DNA of 41,081 nt from assembly GCA_015231595.1 (NCBI GenBank), contig JADGBH010000040.1, positions 1 through 41,081 of the forward strand. The letters run 5' to 3'. The notes under the pieces are model-generated. The model worked only from the letters and a program-made list of their open reading frames with translations. It was not told the origin of the DNA and ran no database searches. The position numbers and the translations under genes are program-made. Positions 18,042 to 28,065 of this stretch are shown here, in pieces. Source of the stretch: Desulfobacterales bacterium (GTDB lineage: Bacteria; Desulfobacterota; Desulfobacteria; Desulfobacterales; JADGBH01). Within the stretch, counting starts at the first letter, position 1, and every line of letters starts with the position of its first letter.

Positions 18042-19162
18042 AAAATATTATTCTAGCTGTATCAGGTCTCAGCCCTCAAGTTATAACTGAAACACTGTAT
18101 GCGCTCCATCAAAATAATAGAAATATTGATGAAATTCATGTTATTACTACTAAGGAGGGCAAAGATAAAATTTACACGGATCTATTCGGAAATGAAGACG
18201 GATATTATTATCAATATTTAAACGAATATGGAATTAATAAATCGTCAATAAAATTTGGTCATCAAAATATTCACGCTATCAAAAATAAAAATGGAGTTGA
18301 AATAAATGATATTGAAAATGAAGATGACAATGAAAAACTGCTAAAGAAATGTCTAGAACTTGCATTTTATTTTACAATGCCTCCGAATACTGCTGTTTTC
18401 TTTTCAATTGCCGGTGGAAGAAAAACAATGAGCGCATGCCTTACGCTTGCGGCTCAGATTTATGGAAGACCTCAAGATCGACTTTATCATATTCTTGTTT
18501 CTCCCGAATTTGAAAGTAATAGAAATTTTTATTATCCCCCAGTTAAGTCAAAAAAAATTGAATTGAGGGATCGCCAGCATCAGCCATTTTATAAAGAAAC
18601 ACAATATGCTCGTATAAATATCATCCATATACCTTTTATTTCCGTCAGAAACCAATTACCCCAAGATTTATTAAATGCCCCAATAGAGCCAGCAAATCTT
18701 ATTCTGTCTCTTATTAAGGATGATAAAGCATCTCTAATTGTTAATCTGATTTCTGGAAAAATAATTTATAGAACGATTGAACTTGACATGATGCCAGCGA
18801 GAATGGCCTTATATGTCTTTTTTGCCATGCAAAAAAAACATTGCCAGAAAGAAACAAAATTTTGTGGAAATTGTGACGACTGCTTTCTTGATATAAATTC
18901 AATTTATGAAAAGCAAAAGGAAATTAGCAATTTTTATAAAAAACTTTCAAAATCGCGCCCGATTGAAGAAATGAGCACTGACGGAATAACAAACCTTAGC
19001 CAGCAAAATTTTAATGGTTATAAATCAAGAATAAATAAAGAAATTCAACAAAAATTTGGAAGTAACGCAATAAAAGAACTTGAAATTTCTTCTGTTGGAC
19101 AACGACCTAATACTCGTTATGGAATATCTATTGATAAAAACAGAATAGAAATTGTTTTATAA
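18038..19162 (+). CDS. CARF-domain protein, NE0113/TIGR02584 type (Csx family)
   Basis: A 374-residue protein. Residues 1-160 are a CARF Rossmann fold: IILAVSGLSPQVITETLYAL, strand IDEIHVITT, and the ligand loop FSIAGGRKTMS at 122-132. This loop should bind cyclic oligoadenylate made by Cas10. The C-terminal half has a helical segment (MPARMALYVFFAM) and a CX6CX2CX2C cluster (Cys269-Cys282), probably zinc. The end (INKEIQQKF, RPNTRYGISI) resembles a winged helix. I see no R-x4-6-H HEPN motif, so it is more likely a ligand-controlled regulator or adaptor than a ribonuclease. It overlaps cas6 by 4 bases. Confidence 0.83.
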   Translation: MKNIILAVSGLSPQVITETLYALHQNNRNIDEIHVITTKEGKDKIYTDLFGNEDGYYYQYLNEYGINKSSIKFGHQNIHAIKNKNGVEINDIENEDDNEKLLKKCLELAFYFTMPPNTAVFFSIAGGRKTMSACLTLAAQIYGRPQDRLYHILVSPEFESNRNFYYPPVKSKKIELRDRQHQPFYKETQYARINIIHIPFISVRNQLPQDLLNAPIEPANLILSLIKDDKASLIVNLISGKIIYRTIELDMMPARMALYVFFAMQKKHCQKETKFCGNCDDCFLDINSIYEKQKEISNFYKKLSKSRPIEEMSTDGITNLSQQNFNGYKSRINKEIQQKFGSNAIKELEISSVGQRPNTRYGISIDKNRIEIVL

Positions 19163-19189
19163 TTTATATTCAAAACAAGGAGGATAATA

Positions 19190-19993
19190 ATGCTAATTTT
19201 CGTTTATGGTACACTTTTAAAAGGGATGGAAAGAGCTTATATGCTTAAACAAAGTAAGTTTAAGGGTCCTGCAATTGCCAAAGGAAACCTTTATGATTTA
19301 GGCGATTATCCCGGCATAAAAGATGGTGAAAATATAATCATTGGTGAACTATACGAAATTAATGATGAAACTTTATCCAAACTTGATGTTGTAGAAGATT
19401 ATAACGAAGATGACATAAACTCATCATTATTTGTAAGAAAAAAAATAAATGCTTGCGAATTTTCGGAAGGAAGGATGGTTGAAGTTTTTGCCTATTATTA
19501 CAACCATGAAGTTGACGACAGAAAATTCATCGCACATGGCGATTATAGGAGATATCTCCTTGAAAAAGAAGGGAACGATCAATTCGTGATTGCTTATGGC
19601 TCAAACATGAGCAGCAAACGTCTAAGCGATAGAGTTGGAAAGCTTGACGAATATAAGAAAGGATATATCGAAGGATTCAAACTGGTTTTCAATAAAAAAT
19701 CAGATGATAAAAACACAAGTTACGCAAACATAAAATATACTGGAAAAGACAAATGTCCATGCATTGCCTGGAAACTTTCAAGAGCGCAAGTTGAAACACT
19801 GGACGGATTCGAAGAAGTTCCTTCTCATTATTTACGAATAACCGTTCCCATGCAAGAACAAAATGGAAGAGAGCTAATTGCTCAAGTTTATATCGCATCT
19901 CCTGACTCTATAGCTGAACGGATTCAACCCGAAGAATGGTATTTGAAACATATCCAAGATGGATATAAAGAAAATGGATTTTATTATGGATGA
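19190..19993 (+). CDS. Tandem gamma-glutamylcyclotransferase-fold protein (two GGCT/AIG2 domains)
   Basis: Two GGCT folds in one 267-residue chain. Domain 1 (1-125) begins FVYGTLLKG, has IGELYEI and LDVVED with the expected catalytic Glu69. Domain 2 (132-267) begins IAYGSNMSSKR and has LDGFEEVPSHY with Glu208. Both keep the Y-G-S/T substrate loop and the acid, so both may be active. Family members cyclise gamma-glutamyl groups, releasing 5-oxoproline from gamma-glutamyl peptides or amines. AGGAGG precedes the ATG and the gene follows the CARF gene by 27 bases, so it belongs to the cas6 operon. Its role in CRISPR immunity is unknown: it could be passenger, immunity protein or effector. Confidence 0.82.
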   Translation: MLIFVYGTLLKGMERAYMLKQSKFKGPAIAKGNLYDLGDYPGIKDGENIIIGELYEINDETLSKLDVVEDYNEDDINSSLFVRKKINACEFSEGRMVEVFAYYYNHEVDDRKFIAHGDYRRYLLEKEGNDQFVIAYGSNMSSKRLSDRVGKLDEYKKGYIEGFKLVFNKKSDDKNTSYANIKYTGKDKCPCIAWKLSRAQVETLDGFEEVPSHYLRITVPMQEQNGRELIAQVYIASPDSIAERIQPEEWYLKHIQDGYKENGFYYG

Positions 19994-20020
19994 AATAATT
20001 TCTCGGTAATGATAAACAAA

Positions 20021-20046
20021 AGCTATTTTACCTGATAGCTCTTTAG
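20021..20046. terminator. Weak bidirectional terminator-like hairpin
   Basis: AGCTAT (20021-20026) pairs with ATAGCT (20035-20040) between the convergent cyclotransferase and truncated response regulator genes. U-rich bases follow on the minus strand (TTTTGTTT). The stem is only 6 base pairs, so the call is modest. Confidence 0.4.
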
Positions 20047-20826
20047 TTTTCGCTGAATTTCCATGGATAAATCACCTATTTCATCTAAAAAGAGAGTTCC
20101 ATCACTCGCTTTTGCTATGTGTCCCAATTTATCCTTATCTGCACCTGTAAATGATCCTTTTTTGTGGCCAAAAAATTCAGATTCAAATAACATGGGAGAT
20201 ACTGCAAGCATATTGATGGCAATAAAAGGACCTGAGGCTCTTCGGCTGGCAAGATGAATTGCCCTTGTGACAAGTTCCTTTCCAACACCTGTTTCCCCGG
20301 TAATCAACATTACAATATCTGATTGGGAATGTAATTCTGCTTCATGCAAAAGTTGCAGCATTTTTTCATCGCAAGTAATGATTTCCTTAAATGCATCTGG
20401 ATTATTGAATGAATCCTTAAATCCTTTTTTTTGACGCATCAGGAGGATATTAAAAAGCTGTTTTCTTTCCAGTGCACGATCTAGAGCATGAATCAATTGA
20501 TCAGGCTTGATGGGTTTAACTAAGTAATCAAATGCGCCATATTTAATCGCCTGGATGACACTGGGGATGTCTTCATTGGCAGTAAGCATTATGCATTCAG
20601 TCTGGGGGCTTTGCTCTTTGATGATTTGTAGCAGTTCCAAGCCATTCATTTCTGGCATGATAATATCCAGAAAAGCTGCGTCAAATGTTTTGCTTTGCAA
20701 CAATTTCGGCACTTCACTGGGATTTGATATTGGAGTTAAGTCTGTATAGCCCTGTAATCGTAATTTTCGCATAACACTATTCAGGAAAGACTGTTCATCA
20801 TCAACAATCAATATGGAAGTAGTCAT
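20023..20826 (-). pseudogene. NtrC-family sigma-54 response regulator, 3'-truncated
   Basis: 267 residues. The receiver is complete: ILIVDDEQ, phospho-site in AFLDIIMPEMNG, and YLVKPIKP. The AAA+ sigma-54 activator domain follows with Walker A TGETGVGKEL, the sigma-54 contact loop as GSFTGADKDK, and Walker B GTLFLDEIGDLS. Translation then leaves the family pattern (RKL-KSYQVK-stop). The sensor II half of the AAA+ domain and the DNA-binding Fis domain are absent; full-length members have about 450 residues. It overlaps the kinase gene by 4 bases. The receiver may still work, but sigma-54 activation should not. The break lies 30 bases from the cyclotransferase end, as if the island junction cut it. 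Confidence 0.85.
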
Positions 20827-23081
20827 TTCGTGTCTCCTTTATAGGCAGGTAAATGAACAGTAAATAATGTGCCTTGACCAGCTTTGCTTTTAAATGAGAT
20901 CTGCCCCCGATGTTCCTCGATAATACGTTGTGAAATGGCAAGACCAAGACCAGTTCCAGCGTCTCTGCCTTTTGTTGTAAAAAAAGGATCAAAAATTTTA
21001 TTGGCAATATCTTCTGGAATGCCACAGCCATTATCTTCAATACAAATGGCAATAACATCCGTTTTTTGAGCGTCTCTATCAACTACCAAAGATACATACG
21101 AATTACTTTTGTCAGCAGCCTGTCCAGCATTGATAATCAAGTTAATCAATACTTGCTCTATTTTACTTGATTTGACCAGAACAAGAGGAAGATCGTCGGC
21201 AACATGAACATTAAATCGCTTGACCAGTTTCTGAATCTGTTTTCCCACTAAGGTCAGTACATGATCAATAACGTTCTTGATGTTTTCAGGTTTTTTAGTT
21301 TCTTCATTATGACTATGAGTATAATTTTTTAATTCCGATACTATTTTTGAAATTCTTGATGATCCAAGTTCCATATCGGCTATCAACTGGAAGAGATCAT
21401 CAAAAAACATTTCATATGTCATGTTCATGATACGCAAATCAGATTCTTTTGCTGCAAATCGATCAAGTAGAACACGTATGGCATTTAGATAATCTTTCAA
21501 GATAGGCAGATTAAAATAAATAAGATTATTGGGATTATTCACTTCATGTGCAACTCCAGCAATTATTTGACCCAGAGCTGCCAATTTATATGTCCGAAAC
21601 ATCTGGCGCACAGCTTGTTTTTGTTCGGTTATATCTCTCCCTTCGGCAATCAGCAAGGAAACACAGCCATATTTATCCTTCACCGGCTTAAGGGAAAAAT
21701 CAATATCATATATGTTATTGTTTCCGGAAGTAAACCAGGTCTCAAAACGAATAAATTGTCCATTGCCTGCTTTTTTTATTGCATCCTTAAGCAGTTCCTG
21801 TTCATTAGGAAGATTGGTCCCCCAGTTAATATTCCAAAAATATTTTCCAATTGTTTCAACTCGATTTTTTTTTATAAAATCCAGGGTAGTTTGATTTAGA
21901 TCAAGAATTGTTCCATCTGGTGCAAGCATTCCAATGAACTGGAACGTATGGTCAAATAAAGCTCGTATTTTTTGTTCACTTTCGCTTCTTGCCTCTTCTG
22001 ATTTTACCGCCTGAATGATTTGAGCAGTTGTATTTGCCATGTTTTCCAACAATGTATCCTCGTCAGGAGTAATGGCATGTTTACTGAAAAGCGCTAAAAC
22101 ACCAATGGGTTTGTCTTCAGAGGATAACAACCTGTAACCTGCAAAGGATACCAGTCCCAGACTTTTAGCCCATTCATGGTTATGCACTCGTGGATCATGG
22201 GTAACATCATTGGTTATGAATTTAGGATCATTACCTGATGCTACTCTACCAATTTTATAACAACCAAAAGGTACTCTGCGATGAACTTTGCCATCAATAT
22301 AATTGTAACGGCCAGAACTAGCCATGAGATGAAGGCAAAGATCTTTAATACGGCATATGTGATGCTCATCTGTTCTTTTTACATGAAAACATCCTGTATC
22401 ACAAAGATCGCCCTGTGAAGTTATCCAGATACGGCAAAAATCAGCATCAAATATTTTTACTACCCCTTCTGTAATTCGGTTTAGTTTTTCACTCAAATTT
22501 CCTGATTTAATTAACGACTCATTAAGTTGACTTAATTTTTCCAGCCGATCTTCGTTTTTTTTACGATGTATGGCAATTGCATAAAGAGCCGCCAATCTTT
22601 CAAGCAGAGCGAGGTCTTTTTCTGTATAATCATCGCTGGCATTGGCGAGTCCAAGCTGACCTACCATGGTATCGCCAATCATGGCTGGAGCGCAGATAAA
22701 GCGTTTGATTTCAATATGACCTGATGGAACACCTGATGAACGTTTATCTGAATTGGGGGTGTTGGTGAGAAAAGATTTTTTATTTTTGAGTCCCCATCCC
22801 CATAGGCCTGTGAACTCCTTAAAAAAAATAGTTTTATTTTCTATCTGACATGAATTCCAGATGTCTTTGGTTAATGTAGGAACAACAAGATAACCTGTTT
22901 GAGGATCAATGAAACCAACATAACCGAATAGACTGCCAGTTAATAGTTTTGCATGATTAAGCACCAGTTCAGAAATGGTTTCTATGGATTGTGATGATAC
23001 GAGTGCAGTGGCTAATTCGGCAATTGCAGCATCTTTTTGATTGTTCTTAAAACCGTTGTTTAAAGTGGGTAGATTTGTCAT
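20823..23081 (-). CDS. Soluble sensor histidine kinase (GAF-GAF-PAS-HisKA-HATPase)
   Basis: I start at the ATG at 23081 (752 residues), which has GGTGAG at good spacing; a GTG two codons earlier lacks room for it. A GAF domain spans about 20-170, a second GAF, cysteine-rich ([16 protein letters not shown]), about 205-360, and a PAS about 372-480. The HisKA box is [14 protein letters not shown], and the ATPase has [21 protein letters not shown] and [10 protein letters not shown]. There are no transmembrane segments, so it senses cytoplasmic signals, perhaps a haem or small molecule in the GAFs. Its partner regulator is truncated, so signalling is probably broken or redirected. Confidence 0.88.
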   Translation of the reverse strand: MTNLPTLNNGFKNNQKDAAIAELATALVSSQSIETISELVLNHAKLLTGSLFGYVGFIDPQTGYLVVPTLTKDIWNSCQIENKTIFFKEFTGLWGWGLKNKKSFLTNTPNSDKRSSGVPSGHIEIKRFICAPAMIGDTMVGQLGLANASDDYTEKDLALLERLAALYAIAIHRKKNEDRLEKLSQLNESLIKSGNLSEKLNRITEGVVKIFDADFCRIWITSQGDLCDTGCFHVKRTDEHHICRIKDLCLHLMASSGRYNYIDGKVHRRVPFGCYKIGRVASGNDPKFITNDVTHDPRVHNHEWAKSLGLVSFAGYRLLSSEDKPIGVLALFSKHAITPDEDTLLENMANTTAQIIQAVKSEEARSESEQKIRALFDHTFQFIGMLAPDGTILDLNQTTLDFIKKNRVETIGKYFWNINWGTNLPNEQELLKDAIKKAGNGQFIRFETWFTSGNNNIYDIDFSLKPVKDKYGCVSLLIAEGRDITEQKQAVRQMFRTYKLAALGQIIAGVAHEVNNPNNLIYFNLPILKDYLNAIRVLLDRFAAKESDLRIMNMTYEMFFDDLFQLIADMELGSSRISKIVSELKNYTHSHNEETKKPENIKNVIDHVLTLVGKQIQKLVKRFNVHVADDLPLVLVKSSKIEQVLINLIINAGQAADKSNSYVSLVVDRDAQKTDVIAICIEDNGCGIPEDIANKIFDPFFTTKGRDAGTGLGLAISQRIIEEHRGQISFKSKAGQGTLFTVHLPAYKGDTK

Positions 23082-23133
23082 ATTCACTCACCATTTTTTT
23101 TGATAAATTTATATCATTTTAAATCAATGGTAG

Positions 23134-24442
23134 TCAATGACAAATAAAATACGCCCCCATTACCTTTATGTTCAGTACAATATCCCACTGGCCATTGCTT
23201 GTTCTCGTGTGCCATCTGCCGCTATGTCTCATATATGCACAAGTCCTGTTACCATTTTCACTTTTCAGCCACATAGCTGCGGTAAATTCCTGCCCATTGT
23301 AAGCATCACTGTTTTGAGCTTCCACATAAGCGTTTACACCATCAAATCCTAATGCACCATTCATTATACCATCAATACGTTCCGCGCCAATAATTGTACC
23401 ATGATTTGAAAAATTGGAAGAATCTGAAACTTCCTGGCCATCTTTTTCGTCAAATTTCCAATAACCTACCAATGACTGACCTTTTTTATGTAATTTATAA
23501 ATTTCATCAGCATTGAGTACCTTTTTATAAAATCTTACATCATCAATGCCTCCATTCCATCGATAGTTACTGCTGTATTGACCAATATACAAATTTCTAT
23601 TTGATGATGCTATCTCATTGGTATAGGAATGAACTTCACCTACTTGTTTTCCATCCACAAAAAAAATTACTGTTTTGTTGATGTTATCTACAGTCACAGC
23701 ATAATCCTGATATATCAGTCGTAAATCCTTCGGATATTTCATCAAGAGGCCAATAACCGATAAGATCGCTATCTTTAAGGAATATTTCCCTAATTTCCTG
23801 CTCTGATTTTGCTTCATTATACAACCTTACATCGTCAATACCGCCTTTCCAACGATAATTTCCGCTGTATTGGCCTATATAAAAATTACCGGTTGAAGCA
23901 GATATCTCTCTGCTATAGGAATGTACATTACCAAACTGTTTTCCATCCACAAAAAAAGTGACCGTTTTGTTTATGTTATCAACAGTTACAGCATAATGAT
24001 GCCATTCCTGATCAGGAAAATAATAACCAGATTGGATAACTCCACTTCCTTCAAGCGCAATATCCCACTGTCCATTGCTTGTTCGGATATGCCATCCCCC
24101 AGAACGTCTCAGATATGCACAGGTTCTGCTTCCATTTTCACTTTTTAGCCACATGGCAGCTGTAAAAACTTGAGCGTTATATGCCTCATTATAAGGCACT
24201 TCAACATAACTATTCTCCCCGTTAAAGGCCAAACCATTGTTTACATAACCTTCAATCCATTCTGGATAATAAATAAAACCATTATTTCCCAAAGTTGATG
24301 CGTCACTGGCTATCGTTCCATCACCTTCATCAAATTGCCAATGACCGATTAATGATTGATCTCCATAGACTGTCGTAGCAATCAAAAACATACTGAAAAA
24401 AAAGAATACTATATTGATAAATACGTATTTTTTTGTAACCAT
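23134..24442 (-). pseudogene. Exported LamG-repeat protein, broken by internal deletion and frameshift
   Basis: Reading from 24442, a signal peptide (1-27) precedes a complete LamG/concanavalin-like repeat: LIGHWQFDEGDGT to KGGIDDVRLYNEAKSEQEI. A second repeat starts LIGYWPLDEISEGF but the frame ends soon after, at 23684. The other frame resumes at DYAVTVDNINK, the middle of a repeat, and goes on through FFVDGKQVGEV, GGIDDVRFYKK and a third repeat that stops after QWDIVLN at 23134. So about 100 residues of repeat 2 are lost at a shifted junction near 23700, and repeat 3 lacks its second half. The near-identical repeats make unequal recombination the likely cause. The intact protein would be a surface or secreted sugar- or peptide-binding protein. 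Confidence 0.82.
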
Positions 24443-24708
24443 ATTTTTTCTCCTTTTTGGTATAAATTTAAAATATTTAATTAATACTTCTTTAAACTTT
24501 GATTCTTTAAGTTTTATTTAAAGATAGCAAAAGATATGCCACGATGTCATATCAACTAATTTATTCAATATTTATAAGATATTAGATAAAAAATTAACCA
24601 TCGGAAATACTAAAAATTATATTTCTCCACCTAAAAATAATATTCAAAATGATATAGTTGTTTTCTAATTATTCGAAATTATATTATAAAATTATATAAT
24701 GACTCATT

Positions 24709-24906
24709 TTGATGCAGTATGTCAAAATGATTAACTTGTCAATCAATGGCGAAGTTATCGGCAATATTTATATTTTAGCAACCCCTGTAAACGAATTTTA
24801 CACAGTGGTTAATTCTTTTACACCCTTAAAAATATTAAAAAAACTTCAAAAAAAAATAAATAATTTTGATTGCAATGTTGCAATTATAGATTTAATAGAA
24901 GCTTAG
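24709..24906 (+). CDS. Small hypothetical ORF, doubtful
   Basis: 65 codons with a TTG or ATG start and no convincing ribosome site. The product (INGEVIGNIYILATP, NFDCNVAIIDLIEA) matches no family I recognise. Its last 18 codons coincide with the upstream element copy B. Copies A, C and D of that element also read open to a stop in the same frame (FDCNIA, SYCNVA). So this may be the only full-length copy of a small gene, or a chance frame across a DNA element. The gap 24443-24972 otherwise holds only AT-rich sequence and copy B. Confidence 0.3.
   Translation: MMQYVKMINLSINGEVIGNIYILATPVNEFYTVVNSFTPLKILKKLQKKINNFDCNVAIIDLIEA
24869..24898 (+). promoter_or_regulatory. Island upstream element, copy B (before cas10)
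   Basis: ATTGCAATGTTGCAAT at 24869-24884, with TTGCAA (24870-24875), 17 bases, then TAATAG (24893-24898). The core ends 88 bases before the cas10 ATG. Similarity to copies C and D extends upstream (TAATTTTG) and downstream (TTTAGTGAT). Confidence 0.65.
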
Positions 24907-24972
24907 TGATAATTATTGACGGGGAAAAACGGGATAGCAAAAAAAACAGCATAAAAAAAAGGAATTTTTATT

Positions 24973-27540
24973 ATGGATGAAACAAATTTAAAAATCGCGA
25001 TGGCCGGTTTTTTTCATGACATCGGTAAATTCGCTGATAAAGACGTTATGAATGTTTCAGAGCAATACATTGATAACAACTGCTTTTATCTTCCATCCTA
25101 TAACGGACACTATAGTCATAGACACGCTGTTTATACTGCTGCATTTATAGAGATGAACAAAAATTTTCTTCCAGAAAAGCTAAACAGCAGAGATTGGGGA
25201 GAACAAGACTCTTTTATAAATTTAGCGGCTTTTCACCATAAGCCAGAGACTCCTATGCAGTGGATAATAACCATAGCAGATAGAATAAGCAGCGGTATGG
25301 ACAGGGAAAGTTTAGACAAGGATGAGTCAGTAAATATACAAGGATATAAAAAAACAAGGCTGCTACCTCTTTTTGAACAGCTCAAAAAAGATGGAATTGA
25401 TAATATTGATAAATTTCAATATCGTTATCAATTAAAAGAAATATCTCCAGATTCAATTTTCCCGTATTTGGAAAAAGATATTATTCCATTAACAAAAAAA
25501 GAAGCTCAAGATGAGTACAAAGAGCTTTATAACCAATTTTTAGAAAAGCTAAAATTTATTAAACATAAAAATATAGATATCGAACTATGGTTTGAACATT
25601 TTGAAAGCCTGATAATGCTATTTACATCATCTATTCCAGCAGCAAGAATTGGAGATGCTATCCCTGATGTATCCCTTTATGACCACTTGAAAACTACTTC
25701 AGCTATTGCATCAGCTATATATCTTTATCATAGTAAAAAAGGAAATTTAAACGACATCAAGTCTATTCAAAATAATAGTGATGAAAAATTTTTAATTGTA
25801 AGCGGCAATTTTCTTGGCATACAAAATTTTATTTTTAAAGGCTTTGGGGAAGAACGAAAATATCGTTCAAAAATTCTTAGGGGCAGATCATTTGCAGTTT
25901 CGCTTATGTCTGAGCTTGCAGCTGACCTTATATGCAGTGAAATTGGGCTTGCCTGCACATCCGTTGTTTTAAATGCTGCCGGACAATTTACTATAATAGC
26001 TCCAAATTCAGATAATGTTATTGAAAAAATAAAACAAACAGAACAAACAATAAATGACTGGTTAATACAGCATTCTTACGGTGAAACAGTTATTACAGTA
26101 TCGCATATTACAGCCTCATGTAACGATTTTATTAATGGCAATTTCTATAAACTTTGGGAAAAACGAGGAATTGCTAATAACGAAAAGAAATTTTCAAGGT
26201 TTAATATCGAAAAACACGGAGGAGCAGTAAAAAACTATCTTGATAGTTTTAATAATACGCTTCACCGTCCTTTATGCCCAATTTGTGGCAAACGGCCATC
26301 ATCTGTAGAAGTTGAAAAAAATAAATATATCGATGAAGCTCAGTCGTCTTGCAAGCTTTGCAGAGATCATATTTTTATCGGAGCAAATCTTGTTAAAAAA
26401 AATTATATCGCCATTTTAAATAAAAACGCAGATATTGAAAATAAAAACGACAAATTATTTGAACCTTTTTTTGGCAAATATCAATTAACATTCATGAATC
26501 CAAAAGAATATAAAGAATATGCATCCCATGGTGAAGTCATAAAATACTGGAGAATAGGACTTCAATATCAGCATGATTACGACTATTTCGCTGTTAAATT
26601 AATTAATGGTTATATTCCCTTTTATGAAGAAGAGGACAAGTTTGATAAACGATTAATCGCAGAAAGTGATTCTCAGATTGAAAGAGACACGCCCAAGACA
26701 CTTCAGCATATAGCATGTACAGCTCGAAATTTTATTGATCGGGAAAAACTTTGCGGGATTTCCGCTCTTGGAGTTTTAAAAGCGGATGTAGATAATCTTG
26801 GTTCCCTTATGTTGTTTGGCATAAAAGATAAAAGGCTTACTATTTCAAGGCTTGCAACTTTAAGCCGCCAGTTTAATAATTATTTTGCGGTATATTTACC
26901 TGATTTTCTTATGACTACTGAAAAATTTAAAAATATCTATACGGTTTTTGCAGGAGGCGATGATTTATTTTTAATAGGACCCTGGAATCGAATAATTGAT
27001 GTTGTTCCAGAATTAAAAAAGAGCTTTAACAAATATGTTTGCTATAATGAAAATATTCATTTTTCAGCAGGAATAAGCGTTCATAAACCCAATACTCCCA
27101 TTGATTTTATGGCTGATATGGCTGAAAAAGCTCTTGATGAATCCAAAGATAAAGGCAAAAATCGGGTAACAATATTTTCGGATACTATAGAATTTAAAGA
27201 TTTAGAGGAAATTATAAAAATTCAAGAGCAGTTTAAACAATGGCTTGATTACGGAGTTGTTACCTCAGCTATGTTTTATAGATTAAACAAATTAAACGAA
27301 ATGGCCGCCTATGAAAAAAAGCTCCTTAATCAAAAAAAACATATTCATATTAAAGATATGGAATGCACAAAATGGAGAGCTCTATTTGCCTATACAAGTG
27401 CAAGAAATACGGCAAAAAATATTAAAGATAAAACCGAAAGAAATAAAATAATCGCTATGGTAAAAGCATATATACTTGGAATACTTGAAGAAGGAAAATT
27501 AAAAATACCACTTTGGTACACTTTATATAATAAAAGATAA
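24973..27540 (+). CDS. cas10: Type III-A CRISPR-Cas large subunit Cas10/Csm1
   Basis: An 855-residue protein. The N-terminal HD nuclease has GFFHDIGKF (His15-Asp16), SHRHAVYTAAF, AAFHHKPE and IADRISSGMDRE, the last typical of Csm1 rather than Cmr2. A zinc finger CPICGKR..CKLC begins at Cys435. The cyclase palm has LKADVDNLG and the intact GGDDLFLIG at 661-669, plus FSAGISVHKP and DKGKNRVTIFSD. It should make cyclic oligoadenylate and cut ssDNA when the complex binds target RNA. Both active sites look intact. It leads the csm operon, with a GGAATTTTTATT ribosome region before the ATG. Confidence 0.95.
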   Translation: MDETNLKIAMAGFFHDIGKFADKDVMNVSEQYIDNNCFYLPSYNGHYSHRHAVYTAAFIEMNKNFLPEKLNSRDWGEQDSFINLAAFHHKPETPMQWIITIADRISSGMDRESLDKDESVNIQGYKKTRLLPLFEQLKKDGIDNIDKFQYRYQLKEISPDSIFPYLEKDIIPLTKKEAQDEYKELYNQFLEKLKFIKHKNIDIELWFEHFESLIMLFTSSIPAARIGDAIPDVSLYDHLKTTSAIASAIYLYHSKKGNLNDIKSIQNNSDEKFLIVSGNFLGIQNFIFKGFGEERKYRSKILRGRSFAVSLMSELAADLICSEIGLACTSVVLNAAGQFTIIAPNSDNVIEKIKQTEQTINDWLIQHSYGETVITVSHITASCNDFINGNFYKLWEKRGIANNEKKFSRFNIEKHGGAVKNYLDSFNNTLHRPLCPICGKRPSSVEVEKNKYIDEAQSSCKLCRDHIFIGANLVKKNYIAILNKNADIENKNDKLFEPFFGKYQLTFMNPKEYKEYASHGEVIKYWRIGLQYQHDYDYFAVKLINGYIPFYEEEDKFDKRLIAESDSQIERDTPKTLQHIACTARNFIDREKLCGISALGVLKADVDNLGSLMLFGIKDKRLTISRLATLSRQFNNYFAVYLPDFLMTTEKFKNIYTVFAGGDDLFLIGPWNRIIDVVPELKKSFNKYVCYNENIHFSAGISVHKPNTPIDFMADMAEKALDESKDKGKNRVTIFSDTIEFKDLEEIIKIQEQFKQWLDYGVVTSAMFYRLNKLNEMAAYEKKLLNQKKHIHIKDMECTKWRALFAYTSARNTAKNIKDKTERNKIIAMVKAYILGILEEGKLKIPLWYTLYNKR

Positions 27541-27577
27541 ACAATAACTTAATATAACAAAATATTAGGAGGTTTTT

Positions 27578-28051
27578 ATGAACGGTCAGCGTTATCAACG
27601 TAATCAAGGCGGCTATGGTCAATCTAATAGGTCAAATCAGCAACAAGAAGTTACTTTTAAACCTATAAATTTTTGGAAAGATAGGGTTAAAGAGTTAATT
27701 GAACCGTCTTTATTCAGTGAACAGGCCGAAGAATTTGCGAAAGAAATAGCCAATGATAATAGTAACAACAAAAAATTTAACAAAAGAACTCAATTACGAA
27801 AATTTTACGATGAAGTAGTTTATTTAGAAGTAAAATCAAGGAATACCAATTTTGATACTATTTTACCTTTTATAAATATGCTCGTTGCTAAAGCCGCTTA
27901 TGCTGACGGAAGAGAGCTTATTTCAAAAAATTTTTTTGAGTTTATAAAAATTTCAATAAAGGAAATTAAAACTAAAAGTGATTTAAAAGTTTTTACGAAT
28001 TTTTTTGAAGCATTTATGGGATTTTATCGTTCTTATGGACCATCAAATTAA
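27578..28051 (+). CDS. csm2: Csm2, type III-A small subunit
   Basis: A 157-residue helical protein with the Csm2 signatures NKRTQLRKFYDEV, FINMLVAKAAYADGR and FFEAFMGFYRSY. The N-terminal 35 residues are Gly/Gln/Asn-rich and likely disordered. It forms the inner filament of the interference complex, contacting crRNA-target duplex and Csm3. TTAGGAGG precedes the ATG, 37 bases behind cas10. Confidence 0.93.
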   Translation: MNGQRYQRNQGGYGQSNRSNQQQEVTFKPINFWKDRVKELIEPSLFSEQAEEFAKEIANDNSNNKKFNKRTQLRKFYDEVVYLEVKSRNTNFDTILPFINMLVAKAAYADGRELISKNFFEFIKISIKEIKTKSDLKVFTNFFEAFMGFYRSYGPSN

Positions 28052-28065
28052 AAAGGAGAAAAAAT

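Noticed and set aside
18038..19162. HEPN ribonuclease in the NE0113-type protein
   Set aside because: No R-x4-6-H motif is found; RMALYVFFAMQKKH has the wrong spacing.
21546..21899. 117-codon open frame opposite the histidine kinase
   Set aside because: It lies fully antisense to a well-supported kinase gene and has no recognisable domain or ribosome site.
24973..27540. Cas10 as Cmr2 (type III-B)
   Set aside because: The neighbours are csm2-5 and the N-terminal HD and IADRISSGMDRE motifs fit Csm1.
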